This document shows positions 16,971-24,994 of a stretch of DNA of 41,636 nt, in pieces. This DNA comes from Desulfobacterales bacterium (GTDB taxonomy: Bacteria > Desulfobacterota > Desulfobacteria > Desulfobacterales > C00003060): NCBI GenBank assembly GCA_013375375.1, contig JABXJX010000009.1, positions 1-41,636 on the forward strand, in the 5' to 3' direction. Within the stretch, counting starts at the first letter, position 1. Each line of letters begins with the position of its first letter. The notes under the pieces are model-generated. The model saw only the letters and a list, made by a program, of their open reading frames with translations. It searched no databases and was not told the DNA's origin. The translations under genes were made by a program, and so were the position numbers.

Positions 16971-19088
16971 ATGAGTTGCAGAAATTTGAAAACATGGAAC
17001 CGTCAACCCGGCCGGCCTCTCCCGCTAGGTGCAAGCATTACACCTGACGGGGTGAACTTCTCCGTTTTTTCCCGAAACGCTGAATCTGTCACGCTTGTCC
17101 TCTTTGAGAAAGCATCCCCAAAAGCCATAGCTGAAATTCCTCTAGATCCCGATATCAACAGGACAGGCGATATCTGGCACATTCACCTGATCGGTGCGAA
17201 TCGATCACTCAGGTACGCCTATCGAGCCGCCGGCCCGTTTGATCCCAAGGGGAAGGGACACCGGTTCAACAAGAAGAATATTCTTCTTGATCCCTATGCC
17301 CGGGCCTTGGAAGGAGGGGAGACTTGGGGAGGCCAAGCAAGCAAAAGGTTTCAGGCTGGCAAAGGTGCCTCATTTCAACGGCGCTGTTTGATTGTTGAGG
17401 ACGATTTTGACTGGGAAGGCGACAGGCCGCTGAATTTGCCTTTGAAAGACTGCGTCATTTATGAACTCCATGTACGGGGATATACGGTTCATGAATCTTC
17501 CGGGGTTACAAAGCGAGGCACCTACAAAGGTTTGATCGAAAAGATTCCTTACATAAAATCTTTGGGTGTCACAACTGTGGAATTAATGCCTGTCTTTGAA
17601 TTCAACGAGCTGGAAAACAAGCGGGTGAACCCAAAGACAGGGGAGAGGCTTAAAAACTTCTGGGGATACAGCACCATGGCATTCTTTGCGCCCAAGGCCT
17701 CTTATGCCTCGAATGGTTGGGACGGAAATCAGGTGAAAGAGTTTAAGGAGATGGTCAAGGCCTTTCACCGTGCGGGCCTGGAAGTAGTCATTGACGTTGT
17801 CTTCAATCACACGGCAGAGAGTAAGTCAAAGGGGCCGGTTATCAGCTTCCGCGGATTAGATAATTCAATTTATTACATCCTGGAACGGGAATCAAGGCGT
17901 TATCTGAATCTTTCAGGCTGCGGCAACACGGTCAACTGCAATCACCCTGTGGTTCAGGCATTCATCCTGGACTGCCTCAGGTACTGGGTCGTGGAGATGC
18001 ATGTGGACGGGTTTCGTTTTGACTTGGCCCCTATTCTGAGGAGGGATCACAAGGGCGGACTCCTCCCTGGTCCATCACTCATTGATGCCATAGAGCAGGA
18101 CCAAGTGCTTGCCCGAACAAAAATCATTGCAGAAGCATGGGATGCCAAAACTAATCAGGTTGGACATTTTCCAGGACGTTGGGCTGAGTGGAATTCACAT
18201 TACAGGGACGACGTCAGGCGTTTTGGCCGTGGAGACCGGGGCATGGTACCTGTGCTGGCTACACGCATCGGGGGCAGCTCTGATCTCTATCAGGCGAGCG
18301 GCCGCCGGCCGTTCAACAGCATCAACTACATAACCTGCCATGACGGCTTTACGCTCTATGACTTGGTATCGTACAACCACAAGCATAATGAGGAAAACGG
18401 TGAAGATAACAAGGACGGGAGCGACCAAAACTTTAGCTCAAACAGCGGAGTTGAAGGCCCCGTGGACAACAGCCTGGTGCATGCCATGCGGTTGCAACGG
18501 ATCAAGACCTTTGCAACCATTCTTATGGTATCCCATGGTGTGCCCATGATTCTGGCCGGAGACGAGTTTGGCCGGACCCAGCTGGGAAACAACAACCCGT
18601 ATTGCCAGGACAATGTGACGAGCTGGATCGACTGGCGGATAGCCGAAAAGAATGCCGGCCTGCTGAGATTTTTCCGGAAAATGATTGCCCTGAGAAACGG
18701 ACATCCTGTGTTTCGCAGGCCCCGTTTTTTGACCGGAGAGGACAGGAATGGAGATAAGTATCCTGACGTCAGCTGGCAAGGACTTGAACTTGGTAGGCCG
18801 GACTGGTCTGAAGATGCCGGAGTCCTTGCCTTTCTGTTGGACGGGTCAGAACTTGCCGGTGGCGAGAGAGATGATGATTTTTTTGTGATCCTGAATGGGG
18901 ACAGGGTAAAACACAGCTTTGAGATACCGCGGCCTCCAGGAGGCAGGAACTGGTTTCGCATCATAGATACCAGCAGGCCATCCCCGGAAGACATCTTGGA
19001 TAAGGATAAAGGGAAACCGGTGATCCTTGAAAGAAAATATTCCGTGCTTCCCATGGCTGCGGTGGTATTCATCTCAAGAAGGCATTGA
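16971..19088 (+). CDS. glgX: Glycogen debranching enzyme (isoamylase type)
   Basis: Hydrolyses alpha-1,6 branches of glycogen or limit dextrin; glycoside hydrolase family 13, cytosolic. About 705 aa. The N-terminal CBM48-like domain starts at GRPLPLGASITPDGVNFSVFSRNA. The catalytic barrel shows ELHVRGYT, EVVIDVVFNHTAE, the nucleophile region DGFRFDLAPIL, the acid/base region IIAEAWDA, and ITCHDGFTLYDLVSYNHKHN, matching GlgX/TreX. The start is uncertain: ATG at 16971 or GTG at 16953, neither with a good ribosome site. No other glycogen genes are nearby. The 3' end overlaps, in another frame, the remnant of a crotonase gene. Confidence 0.93.
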   Translation: MSCRNLKTWNRQPGRPLPLGASITPDGVNFSVFSRNAESVTLVLFEKASPKAIAEIPLDPDINRTGDIWHIHLIGANRSLRYAYRAAGPFDPKGKGHRFNKKNILLDPYARALEGGETWGGQASKRFQAGKGASFQRRCLIVEDDFDWEGDRPLNLPLKDCVIYELHVRGYTVHESSGVTKRGTYKGLIEKIPYIKSLGVTTVELMPVFEFNELENKRVNPKTGERLKNFWGYSTMAFFAPKASYASNGWDGNQVKEFKEMVKAFHRAGLEVVIDVVFNHTAESKSKGPVISFRGLDNSIYYILERESRRYLNLSGCGNTVNCNHPVVQAFILDCLRYWVVEMHVDGFRFDLAPILRRDHKGGLLPGPSLIDAIEQDQVLARTKIIAEAWDAKTNQVGHFPGRWAEWNSHYRDDVRRFGRGDRGMVPVLATRIGGSSDLYQASGRRPFNSINYITCHDGFTLYDLVSYNHKHNEENGEDNKDGSDQNFSSNSGVEGPVDNSLVHAMRLQRIKTFATILMVSHGVPMILAGDEFGRTQLGNNNPYCQDNVTSWIDWRIAEKNAGLLRFFRKMIALRNGHPVFRRPRFLTGEDRNGDKYPDVSWQGLELGRPDWSEDAGVLAFLLDGSELAGGERDDDFFVILNGDRVKHSFEIPRPPGGRNWFRIIDTSRPSPEDILDKDKGKPVILERKYSVLPMAAVVFISRRH

Positions 19089-19198
19089 ACCTGAATTATG
19101 CCAAGCAGGTTACTATTGCCAATCTTTTTGCCGAGGACGCAAGAGAGGGGCTTTCTGCATTCCTTGAGAAAAGAAAACCGGCCTGGAAAGGAAAATAG
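19079..19198 (+). pseudogene. C-terminal remnant of an enoyl-CoA hydratase/crotonase gene
   Basis: In a frame different from glgX, 39 codons end in LFAEDAREGLSAFLEKRKPAWKGK then TAG. This is the typical crotonase C-terminus (seDAxEGxxAFxEKRkPxxkG+). No start and no catalytic oxyanion-hole part exist upstream, because glgX occupies the space. It is therefore a truncated leftover whose 5' end has been replaced by, or fused onto, the 3' end of glgX. The overlapping first few codons (KALN) lie inside glgX, so the exact junction is unclear. Confidence 0.65.
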
Positions 19199-19363
19199 AC
19201 GCTCTGTAATAGGCTTTTGTTGCATGAATTATTTTTGCTCCACATAATATCAAAAGCGTGATATAGGGATTGCGACCAGCAAGCATTTCTGCATTATTTA
19301 ATGTAAATGGGCTGTTTGGGCAACAACCTGTAAGCAATAAAGTATTGCGAAAGAAAGATAATG

Positions 19364-19507
19364 GTCTCGTAAAAAGTCATCAAATGGACGGCACAGTAAA
19401 AAGCTTCAGATGCAAGGCGCGCGAATCTTGAGGAATGAGGTCCGCCTCAGGCGGATCGCAATGACGAAAGATGAAGCGCAACACCGCAGATGGACTTTTT
19501 ACGAAGC
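19364..19507. mobile_element. MITE-like element with terminal inverted repeats
   Basis: TCGTAAAAAGTC at 19367-19378 is repeated in perfect inverted form as GACTTTTTACGA at 19493-19504; with one gap and a few mismatches the match extends to about 20 bp. Between them lie about 114 bp with no transposase, including the hairpin TCCGCC-TCA-GGCGGA (19441-19455). This is the layout of a small non-autonomous element. Its right end is only about 11 bp from the ribosome site of the ADH synthase gene. No clear target duplication is visible. Confidence 0.6.
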
Positions 19508-19529
19508 CGTCAAAGTGGAGGATGAAAAA

Positions 19530-20330
19530 ATGAGTATAGGTAAGGAAGTCCGTAAAGAACGAATCCTGAACAAGGAAACCGGCAAGACCGTAATTGTTCC
19601 AATGGACCACGGGGTGACAGTAGGTCCGATCAAGGGTCTGATCGATCTGCCCGGGACCGTGGACCTGGTAGCCAAGGGCGGGGCTAATGCCGTGGTCGAA
19701 CACGTGGGTATGGTCGGCCAGGGGCATCGCCGCTACGGGCGTGATATCGGGCTGATCGTCCATCTTTCCGGCTGCACCACTCTTTCCCCGGATCCTAACC
19801 GCAAGGTGCTGGTCTGTTCTGTGGAGCGCGCAGTTCGAGTTGGGGCGGATGCTGTAAGTATCCATGTCAACATCGGTGCCGAAAACGAGGGCGAAATGTT
19901 TGAAGCTTTCGGCGAAGTCTCGGAAGCCGCTGATTACTGGGGCGTGCCGCTTCTTGCTATGGTTTATCCCCGTGGTCCCAAGGTCGCCGACGAAAAAGAT
20001 GTTGAGAACGTAAAAATCGCGGCCCGGGTGGGCGCCGAGCTCGGGGCGGACATAGTCAAGGTTCCTTACACCGGGTCTCCCGAGACCTTCAAGGATGTGG
20101 TTGATGGATGTCCCATTCCCGTGGTAATAGCTGGCGGATCAAAGCTCTCTGATGAGGACACCTTAAAGATGGTTGAGGGTGCCGTGAATGCGGGGGCGGC
20201 AGGCCTATCAATGGGCCGCAATGCTTTTCAGCACAAGAATCCGGTGCGCTTGGTGTCTGCTGCGTGCGCCATTGTTCACGACGGTAAGAGCGCGAAAGAG
20301 GCAATGAAGATTCTCAAGGGTAAGGCGTAA
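19530..20330 (+). CDS. 2-amino-3,7-dideoxy-D-threo-hept-6-ulosonate synthase (archaeal-type class I aldolase family)
   Basis: Predicted first enzyme of the archaeal-type route to 3-dehydroquinate. In Methanocaldococcus (MJ0400 family) it condenses a C3 aldehyde-derived fragment with L-aspartate semialdehyde. The 266-aa protein is a DeoC/FbaB-like barrel with [11 protein letters not shown] near 23-33, the Schiff-base lysine K177 in [13 protein letters not shown], and the phosphate-binding [13 protein letters not shown] and [14 protein letters not shown]. Plain fructose-bisphosphate aldolase is the alternative, but the dehydroquinate synthase II gene next door favours the aromatic role. The ATG at 19530 has GGAGG 9 bp upstream; the ORF-track start would run into the MITE-like element. 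Confidence 0.87.
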   Translation: MSIGKEVRKERILNKETGKTVIVPMDHGVTVGPIKGLIDLPGTVDLVAKGGANAVVEHVGMVGQGHRRYGRDIGLIVHLSGCTTLSPDPNRKVLVCSVERAVRVGADAVSIHVNIGAENEGEMFEAFGEVSEAADYWGVPLLAMVYPRGPKVADEKDVENVKIAARVGAELGADIVKVPYTGSPETFKDVVDGCPIPVVIAGGSKLSDEDTLKMVEGAVNAGAAGLSMGRNAFQHKNPVRLVSAACAIVHDGKSAKEAMKILKGKA

Positions 20331-20381
20331 GGCTAAGGGCGAGAGGAAGAACCCTTGGCCTTTAGCCCTTTGCCCTTAGCC
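20331..20381 (+). other. Inverted repeat between the two aromatic-pathway genes
   Basis: GGCTAAGGGC (20331-20340) pairs perfectly with GCCCTTAGCC (20372-20381) around a 31-nt internal part that itself has smaller self-complementary pieces (AACCCTTGGCC, TTAGCCCTTT). It begins directly after the synthase stop codon. It could be an attenuator, an mRNA-stability hairpin or a dispersed repeat. There is no T-run. Confidence 0.5.
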
Positions 20382-20473
20382 AGTTCAAACTGTTTGAGAA
20401 AATAGTCAAAACTTTTTTGCAATAGATACGAATTTAATTTCTAAGAAGTTAATAAGGGGCATAGGAGTATATC

Positions 20474-21472
20474 ATGCCGAGGCTGTTTTGGGTTAATGCG
20501 AAGCCGTATAAAAAGAAATTAGTGACCACTGCGCTGGAAAGCGGGGCTGACGCCGTGATTGTTCCCCTGGGCCAGTCGAAAAAGGTCCATGAGCTCGGGC
20601 TTATCAAGACTGTGTCGCCGGACGGTGACTTGAAACTCGGTGAGGACGTGATCGAGATCGCTATTTCCTCTGAAAAAGACGAGGCCAAGGCGCTCAAGGT
20701 TGCGGCCGAGAAGCTGCTCCTGATCAAGACCAGCGACTGGAAGGTGATTCCGCTTGAAAACCTGATCGCCAAGAGGGGCAAGGGCCTGCTGGCCTGGGTG
20801 CGCAGTGCGGAAGAGGCCAAAGTCGCGTTAGAGATCATGGAGCGCGGGGTTGACGGGGTAGTTCTCGCTACAAGCGATCTTTCCGAGATCAAGCGAACGG
20901 CGGCCGTAGTCCGGGAACAGGGAGAGCGGCTCCATATAGTTCAGGCCACTATCAAATCAGTTCGGCCGCTGGGTATGGGAGACCGGGTCTGCGTTGATAC
21001 CATTACCAACATGAAGCCAGGACAGGGCATGCTCGTTGGAAACTCCAGTTCGGGCATGTTTCTGGCCTATGCCGAAAACGTTGAGACACCATATTGCGCC
21101 ACCCGTCCCTTTCGTGTAAATGCCGGGGCCGTCCACGCCTACATACGCGTACCGGACAGCAAGACCTCTTACTTGGCCGACTTGAGCATTGGTGACCCGG
21201 TTTTGATAGTAGACCACAAGGGGGGAACCGAGGTTGGCTTCGTGGGCCGGGCAAAGGTAGAAAAAAGGCCCATGATGCTGGTGGAAGCCGCCCATAAGGG
21301 CAAGCCATTGTCATTGGTCATGCAAAACGCTGAGACCATCAGGTTGACCAAGCCTGGAGGTGAGCCCGTCTCCATTACCCAACTGAAAGTCGGCGACCGA
21401 GTACTTGCCTACCTGGAGGAAGCCGGTAGGCATTTCGGGGTAAAGATCGAAGAGACAATAGTGGAAAAATAG
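20474..21472 (+). CDS. 3-dehydroquinate synthase type II
   Basis: Converts 2-amino-3,7-dideoxy-D-threo-hept-6-ulosonate to 3-dehydroquinate by NAD-dependent oxidative deamination and cyclisation (MJ1249 family), replacing the classical DAHP synthase/AroB route. The 332-aa length matches the family. Recognisable blocks are FWVNAKPYKKKLVTTALESGADAVIV at the N-terminus, RVCVDTITNMKPGQGMLVGNSSSGMFL near the middle, the segment RPFRVNAGAVHAYIRVP and the strand-rich C-terminal part with GDRVLAYLEEAGRHFG. AGGAG lies 7 bp before the ATG. It follows the ADH synthase gene on the same strand after 143 bp containing a hairpin, so the two probably form one pathway unit. Confidence 0.93.
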   Translation: MPRLFWVNAKPYKKKLVTTALESGADAVIVPLGQSKKVHELGLIKTVSPDGDLKLGEDVIEIAISSEKDEAKALKVAAEKLLLIKTSDWKVIPLENLIAKRGKGLLAWVRSAEEAKVALEIMERGVDGVVLATSDLSEIKRTAAVVREQGERLHIVQATIKSVRPLGMGDRVCVDTITNMKPGQGMLVGNSSSGMFLAYAENVETPYCATRPFRVNAGAVHAYIRVPDSKTSYLADLSIGDPVLIVDHKGGTEVGFVGRAKVEKRPMMLVEAAHKGKPLSLVMQNAETIRLTKPGGEPVSITQLKVGDRVLAYLEEAGRHFGVKIEETIVEK

Positions 21473-21476
21473 CCCC

Positions 21477-22331
21477 TCAGTCTATGACGAGGGCCCTCAG
21501 CCGCTCTAAGTTTATGTGGTTGTAGTCAACTGCTCCTTTTGCTTTCGGTGTCTCAAGGATCTTTGGAACGGCCTTGAAATATGGGTCGTTCATAATAAAT
21601 CGAAAAGCATCAATTCCAATTGCCCCCTCCCCGATGTGCTCGTGTCGATCGACGCGGCTGCCAAGCTCTTTTTTGGCGTCATTTAGGTGGATCACACAGA
21701 GCCGCTCAAGGCCAAAGGCTCTGTCAACGGCCTTCATGGTCTTTTGGTAGTCCGTTGTTGTCCGCAAATCATAGCCTGCTGCAAATACGTGACATGTGTC
21801 AAAACAAAATCCGATCTTCTCTTTGGCCTTTACCATATCTGAGATAGCGGCCAACTGCTCAAAGGTGTAACCCAAATTCGACCCCTGGCCTGCCGTGGTT
21901 TCAAGGAGAAGCCGAGAGGTCGCGCCGGGAACACGGTCAAATACTCTGTTGATTCCTTCTGCAATCCGGCGCAAGCCATTATCTTCACCCATTCCCATGT
22001 GGGCGCCCGGATGCATGATAACATAGGGTATCGTGAGCCGAGATGAACGTAAAAGCTCCTGCTCAAGGGCTTTTATGGATTGCTCATATTTATGGGGTTC
22101 GGGCGAGGCCAGGTTGATCAGATAGGCTGTGTGTGAGCAGATCGACCTGATGTCGGTTTGCTCTCTTGCTGCGTTAAACAGCTCAATATCCTGGTCGGTC
22201 AGGGTTCTCTCGTTCCAGGTATTGGCGTTCTTCGTGAAAATCTGCAAAGAGGTGCAGCCATAACCATGGGCGGTAAAAAGGGCTTTATGCAGACCGCCTG
22301 CTATGGAGAAATGGGCGCCTATGAGAATCAT
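21477..22331 (-). CDS. nfo: Endonuclease IV (AP endonuclease)
   Basis: Cuts DNA 5' of abasic sites in base-excision repair; a three-zinc TIM-barrel enzyme. The 284-aa protein begins MILIGAHFSIAGGLHKA, and shows NANTWNERTLTDQDI, MHPGAHMG, LLLETTAGQGSNLGYTFEQLA, GFCFDTCHVFAAGYD and HLNDAKKELGSRVDRHEHIGEG, which contain the family metal ligands. The start at 22331 is preferred because homologues start at this strand; the ATG at 22367 is a second choice. The ORF-track frame runs much farther upstream, into an unrelated Smr fragment on the other strand. It converges with the DHQ synthase II gene, 4 bp apart. Confidence 0.95.
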   Translation of the reverse strand: MILIGAHFSIAGGLHKALFTAHGYGCTSLQIFTKNANTWNERTLTDQDIELFNAAREQTDIRSICSHTAYLINLASPEPHKYEQSIKALEQELLRSSRLTIPYVIMHPGAHMGMGEDNGLRRIAEGINRVFDRVPGATSRLLLETTAGQGSNLGYTFEQLAAISDMVKAKEKIGFCFDTCHVFAAGYDLRTTTDYQKTMKAVDRAFGLERLCVIHLNDAKKELGSRVDRHEHIGEGAIGIDAFRFIMNDPYFKAVPKILETPKAKGAVDYNHINLERLRALVID

Positions 22332-22404
22332 CTGATCGTTGTGATTATCTCTTTTTGTTTGCAACATGCTTGCGTTTTTGGCAAAAAAGGTACCCTCGCA
22401 GTTC

Positions 22405-22554
22405 ATGCAAAAAGGCCCGGGCAACAATGATAATACACAACCCGTTAAGATCCCTGTCAAGGATGTTATCGATCTGCATACCTTTTTTCCCAAAGAGATC
22501 CCCTGCCTGCTGAAAGAGTATCCGAATGCCTGCAGGGAGGCCAAGATTTACTGA
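22405..22554 (+). pseudogene. Truncated Smr (MutS2-type) domain fragment
   Basis: 49 codons from ATG 22405 reading VKIPVKDVIDLHTFFPKEIP and LLKEYPNACREAKIY, then a stop. This matches the first half of a stand-alone Smr domain (DLHTFxPKEIxxLxxxYLxxCxxxGI). The second half with the HGKG motif is missing from all frames downstream. It is most likely a decayed gene, divergent from nfo. Confidence 0.6.
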
Positions 22555-22561
22555 CGAAAAA

Positions 22562-22589
22562 TTGCTTTACTAATGGGCATTGATATAAT
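22562..22589 (+). promoter_or_regulatory. Sigma-70-type promoter before the kinase/regulator pair
   Basis: TTGCTT (22562-22567), a 16-bp spacer and a perfect TATAAT (22584-22589) lie about 40 bp before the histidine kinase ATG. Confidence 0.5.
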
Positions 22590-22630
22590 ATTCGTTTAAG
22601 GTCAATTTTTTATCGTAAGAATATATAAAG

Positions 22631-23377
22631 ATGACAATAGGTTCTGAGCAGGACATGAAATCTTCCAAAAGGCATCAGGAACTCATTTCAGCCGAACGGT
22701 TGAAGGCCGCTGAAAGGCTGGCGAGCGAGATTGCCCACGAATTGAATACCCCTCTTGGCGGGATCTTGATGTACAGCCATCTTATCTTGGACGATATGCC
22801 GGAAGACGATCCGTGCCGGGAGAATATAGTTAAGATCAACAAGCTGGCACATCGATGTAAAATCATCGTGCAGGGCCTTCTCGATTTTTCAAAGCACGAA
22901 AGCCTTCAGATGGGCTCGGTTGACGTAAACCGGGCTCTGCGTGGTGTCATAGGGTTCATGGAGGATCATGTGCTGTTTAAAGGGATTTCCATTCAAACCC
23001 ATCTCGATCCGGCCCTTCCTATGGTTACGGCTAATGAAAACAAACTTGAACAACTTTTTATAAACCTGATTCTCAACGCTGGAGAATCGATGGAAGGCGA
23101 TGGTACCCTTGCCCTACGTACCGGGTTTGAGCCAGATGCGAACCAGGTGAGGATCGAGTGCTCAGATACGGGCAACGGGATTGCCGACGAACACAAGGAA
23201 AGGATTTTCGAGCCCTTCTTTACCACCAAGAGACGTAGCAAAGGGACCGGACTCGGCCTGTCGATCAGTCATGGTATTGTGGATCTGCACGGCGGGACCA
23301 TTGCCGCTGAGAGTAATGGAGGACAGGGTTCCACGTTTATCATCTTTCTCCCTGTAGCCGAAGAGGGTGTTGATTGA
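22631..23377 (+). CDS. Soluble histidine kinase (HisKA-HATPase), no sensor domain
   Basis: 248 aa, cytosolic. The phospho-acceptor is H36 in ASEIAHELNTPLGGIL. The ATPase part has the N box LFINLILNAGES, the G1 box DTGNGIADEH, the F box RIFEPFFTTK and the G2 box GTGLGLSISHG. Before the H box there are only about 25 residues, so sensing must come from a partner protein or another signal. This NtrB-like layout and the immediate overlap of its TGA with the ATG of the NtrC-type regulator (TGATG) make a two-component pair very likely. The start could also be the ATG at 22655. Confidence 0.9.
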   Translation: MTIGSEQDMKSSKRHQELISAERLKAAERLASEIAHELNTPLGGILMYSHLILDDMPEDDPCRENIVKINKLAHRCKIIVQGLLDFSKHESLQMGSVDVNRALRGVIGFMEDHVLFKGISIQTHLDPALPMVTANENKLEQLFINLILNAGESMEGDGTLALRTGFEPDANQVRIECSDTGNGIADEHKERIFEPFFTTKRRSKGTGLGLSISHGIVDLHGGTIAAESNGGQGSTFIIFLPVAEEGVD

Positions 23378-24732
23378 TGAAAACCAGTTGCAACATTTTG
23401 GTCGTCGACGATGATGCATTCATGCGGGATGCCTGCCACCAGACCCTTAACCGACATGGTCACAGCGTAACCCTGGCGAAAAGCGGCGGCGAGGGTCTGG
23501 AATTGCTTAAAAGGTGGTCATTCGATCTTATCCTTCTTGATCTTAAGATGCCGGATAGAGACGGTTTGACTGTCTTGCCTAAGATCAAGGAAAGGGATCC
23601 AGAAGCGATTGTGGTCATCATTACCGGATACGGCACGATTAAGACCGCTGTTCAGGCTATCAAGCTCGGCGCTTTGGACTTTATTGCCAAACCGTTTACT
23701 CCGGACGAACTCCTTATACTGGTGAGGCGGGCGCTGAAGAACCGCCAGCTCACCATCGAGAACCTTTATCTCAAACAAAGCCTCAAGCAGGATACGCCCA
23801 GTACCGATATTATCAGTTGTAGCGATACCATGGCGAAGGTAAAGGATATGATCGCGATGGTAGGACCGACCGACAGCACGGTTCTGATACAGGGTGAAAG
23901 CGGTACAGGCAAAGGGCTTGTGGCCCGCAAAATCCATGAAAAGAGTCAGCGGCGGGAACACCCTTTTATATCAGTGGATTGTGGCTCTCTGGTCAAGACT
24001 TTGTTTGAAAGCGAACTCTTTGGTCATGTGAAAGGCGCATTTACAGGGGCAGACACCACACAGCACGGCAAGTTTGAGATGGCACACGGCGGGACCCTGT
24101 TCTTTGATGAGATATCCAACATCAATCTGGAGATCCAGGCCAAGCTTCTCAAGGCCGTGGAAGAAAAGTGCATATCCAAGGTTGGTGACCACAAGGTCAT
24201 AAAGGTGGATGTCCGTATCATATCGGCTACAAACCGTAATCTTCAAAAGACTGCAGCCGAAGGACTCTTTCGTGAAGACCTGTTCTTTCGGCTTAACGTG
24301 GTCTCCATTCACCTTCCCCCCCTGAGGGAGCGCAAAGAAGATATCCCACTGCTGACCAATCATTTTTTAGACAGGTTTAGCCGGAAACAGGGGAAGCCGA
24401 TTGACGGCATTTCCTCAAATGCCATGAAGGCCCTAACAGAATACAGTTGGCCCGGCAACGTCAGGGAATTGGAAAATACCATGGAGCGACTGGTGGTCTT
24501 TGCACGTGGTAATGCCATTACCACACAGGACCTTGTTTATTCGAATACAGTCTTGTCAAACGTGCTTGCGAGAGAACCGATTCGTTTGGAGGAAATGGAA
24601 CGCCTGCACATTATGAAGGTACTTCGGCGCACGGATGGGAACAAGAGCCGGGCCGCTCAATTGCTCGGTATTGACCGAAAGACACTCAGGACCAAGATAA
24701 AAAAATATCAGATCTCAGAGGCTGTTGCATAG
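23377..24732 (+). CDS. Sigma-54-dependent NtrC-type response regulator, partner of the adjacent kinase
   Basis: 451 aa. Receiver domain with D11-D13 pocket and phospho-acceptor D55 (LLDLKMPD), AAA+ domain with Walker A GESGTGKG, the sigma-54 loop ELFGHVKGAFTGAD and Walker B GTLFFDEI, then a Fis-type HTH (NKSRAAQLLGIDRKTLRTKI). The Walker A ends GKG rather than the usual GKE. The ATG overlaps the kinase stop by one base; the TTG at 23374 in the ORF track is not needed. It should activate sigma-54 promoters, but none was recognised in the window, so its regulon lies elsewhere. A hairpin follows about 50 bp after the stop. Confidence 0.94.
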   Translation: MKTSCNILVVDDDAFMRDACHQTLNRHGHSVTLAKSGGEGLELLKRWSFDLILLDLKMPDRDGLTVLPKIKERDPEAIVVIITGYGTIKTAVQAIKLGALDFIAKPFTPDELLILVRRALKNRQLTIENLYLKQSLKQDTPSTDIISCSDTMAKVKDMIAMVGPTDSTVLIQGESGTGKGLVARKIHEKSQRREHPFISVDCGSLVKTLFESELFGHVKGAFTGADTTQHGKFEMAHGGTLFFDEISNINLEIQAKLLKAVEEKCISKVGDHKVIKVDVRIISATNRNLQKTAAEGLFREDLFFRLNVVSIHLPPLRERKEDIPLLTNHFLDRFSRKQGKPIDGISSNAMKALTEYSWPGNVRELENTMERLVVFARGNAITTQDLVYSNTVLSNVLAREPIRLEEMERLHIMKVLRRTDGNKSRAAQLLGIDRKTLRTKIKKYQISEAVA

Positions 24733-24780
24733 GGAGTGTCGTTAGTCATTTGTCGCTCGTCAACTTGTTACCCTCTTTAT

Positions 24781-24812
24781 TACCCTTTTTTAAGGGTATT
24801 ACCCCTTTTTCG
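24781..24812 (+). terminator. Possible terminator after the NtrC-type regulator
   Basis: TACCCTT-TTTT-AAGGGTA gives a 7-bp stem and 4-nt loop, followed by TTACCCCTTTTT. It closes the two-component operon before the defence island. Confidence 0.45.
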
Positions 24813-24881
24813 CCAGACCGCCCCGTCCCACCCCAAAAATGCCAACATTCCATGGGCATCTCGGATTTCACGCTAACATGA

Positions 24882-24899
24882 GTCAAGAGCAGACTTGAC
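24882..24899. repeat. REP-like inverted repeat at the left edge of the defence island
   Basis: GTCAAG-AGCAGA-CTTGAC, a perfect 6-bp stem followed by CCCC, lies between the regulator gene and the XRE gene. Similar hairpins are widespread extragenic palindromes in bacteria. It may mark an insertion boundary. Confidence 0.45.
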
Positions 24900-24940
24900 C
24901 CCATGCCGCCTAATTTTTTGTTGACAATAACCCAAATATG

Positions 24941-24957
24941 GAGTTGACTAACAACTC
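24941..24957. promoter_or_regulatory. Palindromic operator candidate for the XRE regulator
   Basis: GAGTTG-ACTAA-CAACTC is a perfect 6+6 palindrome with a 5-bp centre. It overlaps the predicted -35 (TTGACT, 24944-24949), which is the layout of a self-repressed promoter. An XRE-type dimer encoded 38 bp downstream is the obvious ligand; that link is inference. Confidence 0.6.
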
Positions 24958-24972
24958 AACATGTATTATGCT
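24944..24972 (+). promoter_or_regulatory. Promoter of the Argonaute operon
   Basis: TTGACT (24944-24949), a 17-bp spacer and TATGCT (24967-24972) precede an excellent GGAGGT ribosome site (24981-24986) and the XRE ATG at 24995. A further TTGACA at 24921 has no well-placed -10. Confidence 0.55.
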
Positions 24973-24994
24973 TTAAAAGCGGAGGTAAAAAACA

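Noticed and set aside
18356-19225. Minus-strand ORF of 289 aa within glgX
   Set aside because: Shadow of the GlgX frame; low-complexity Ser/Pro-rich translation with no family resemblance.
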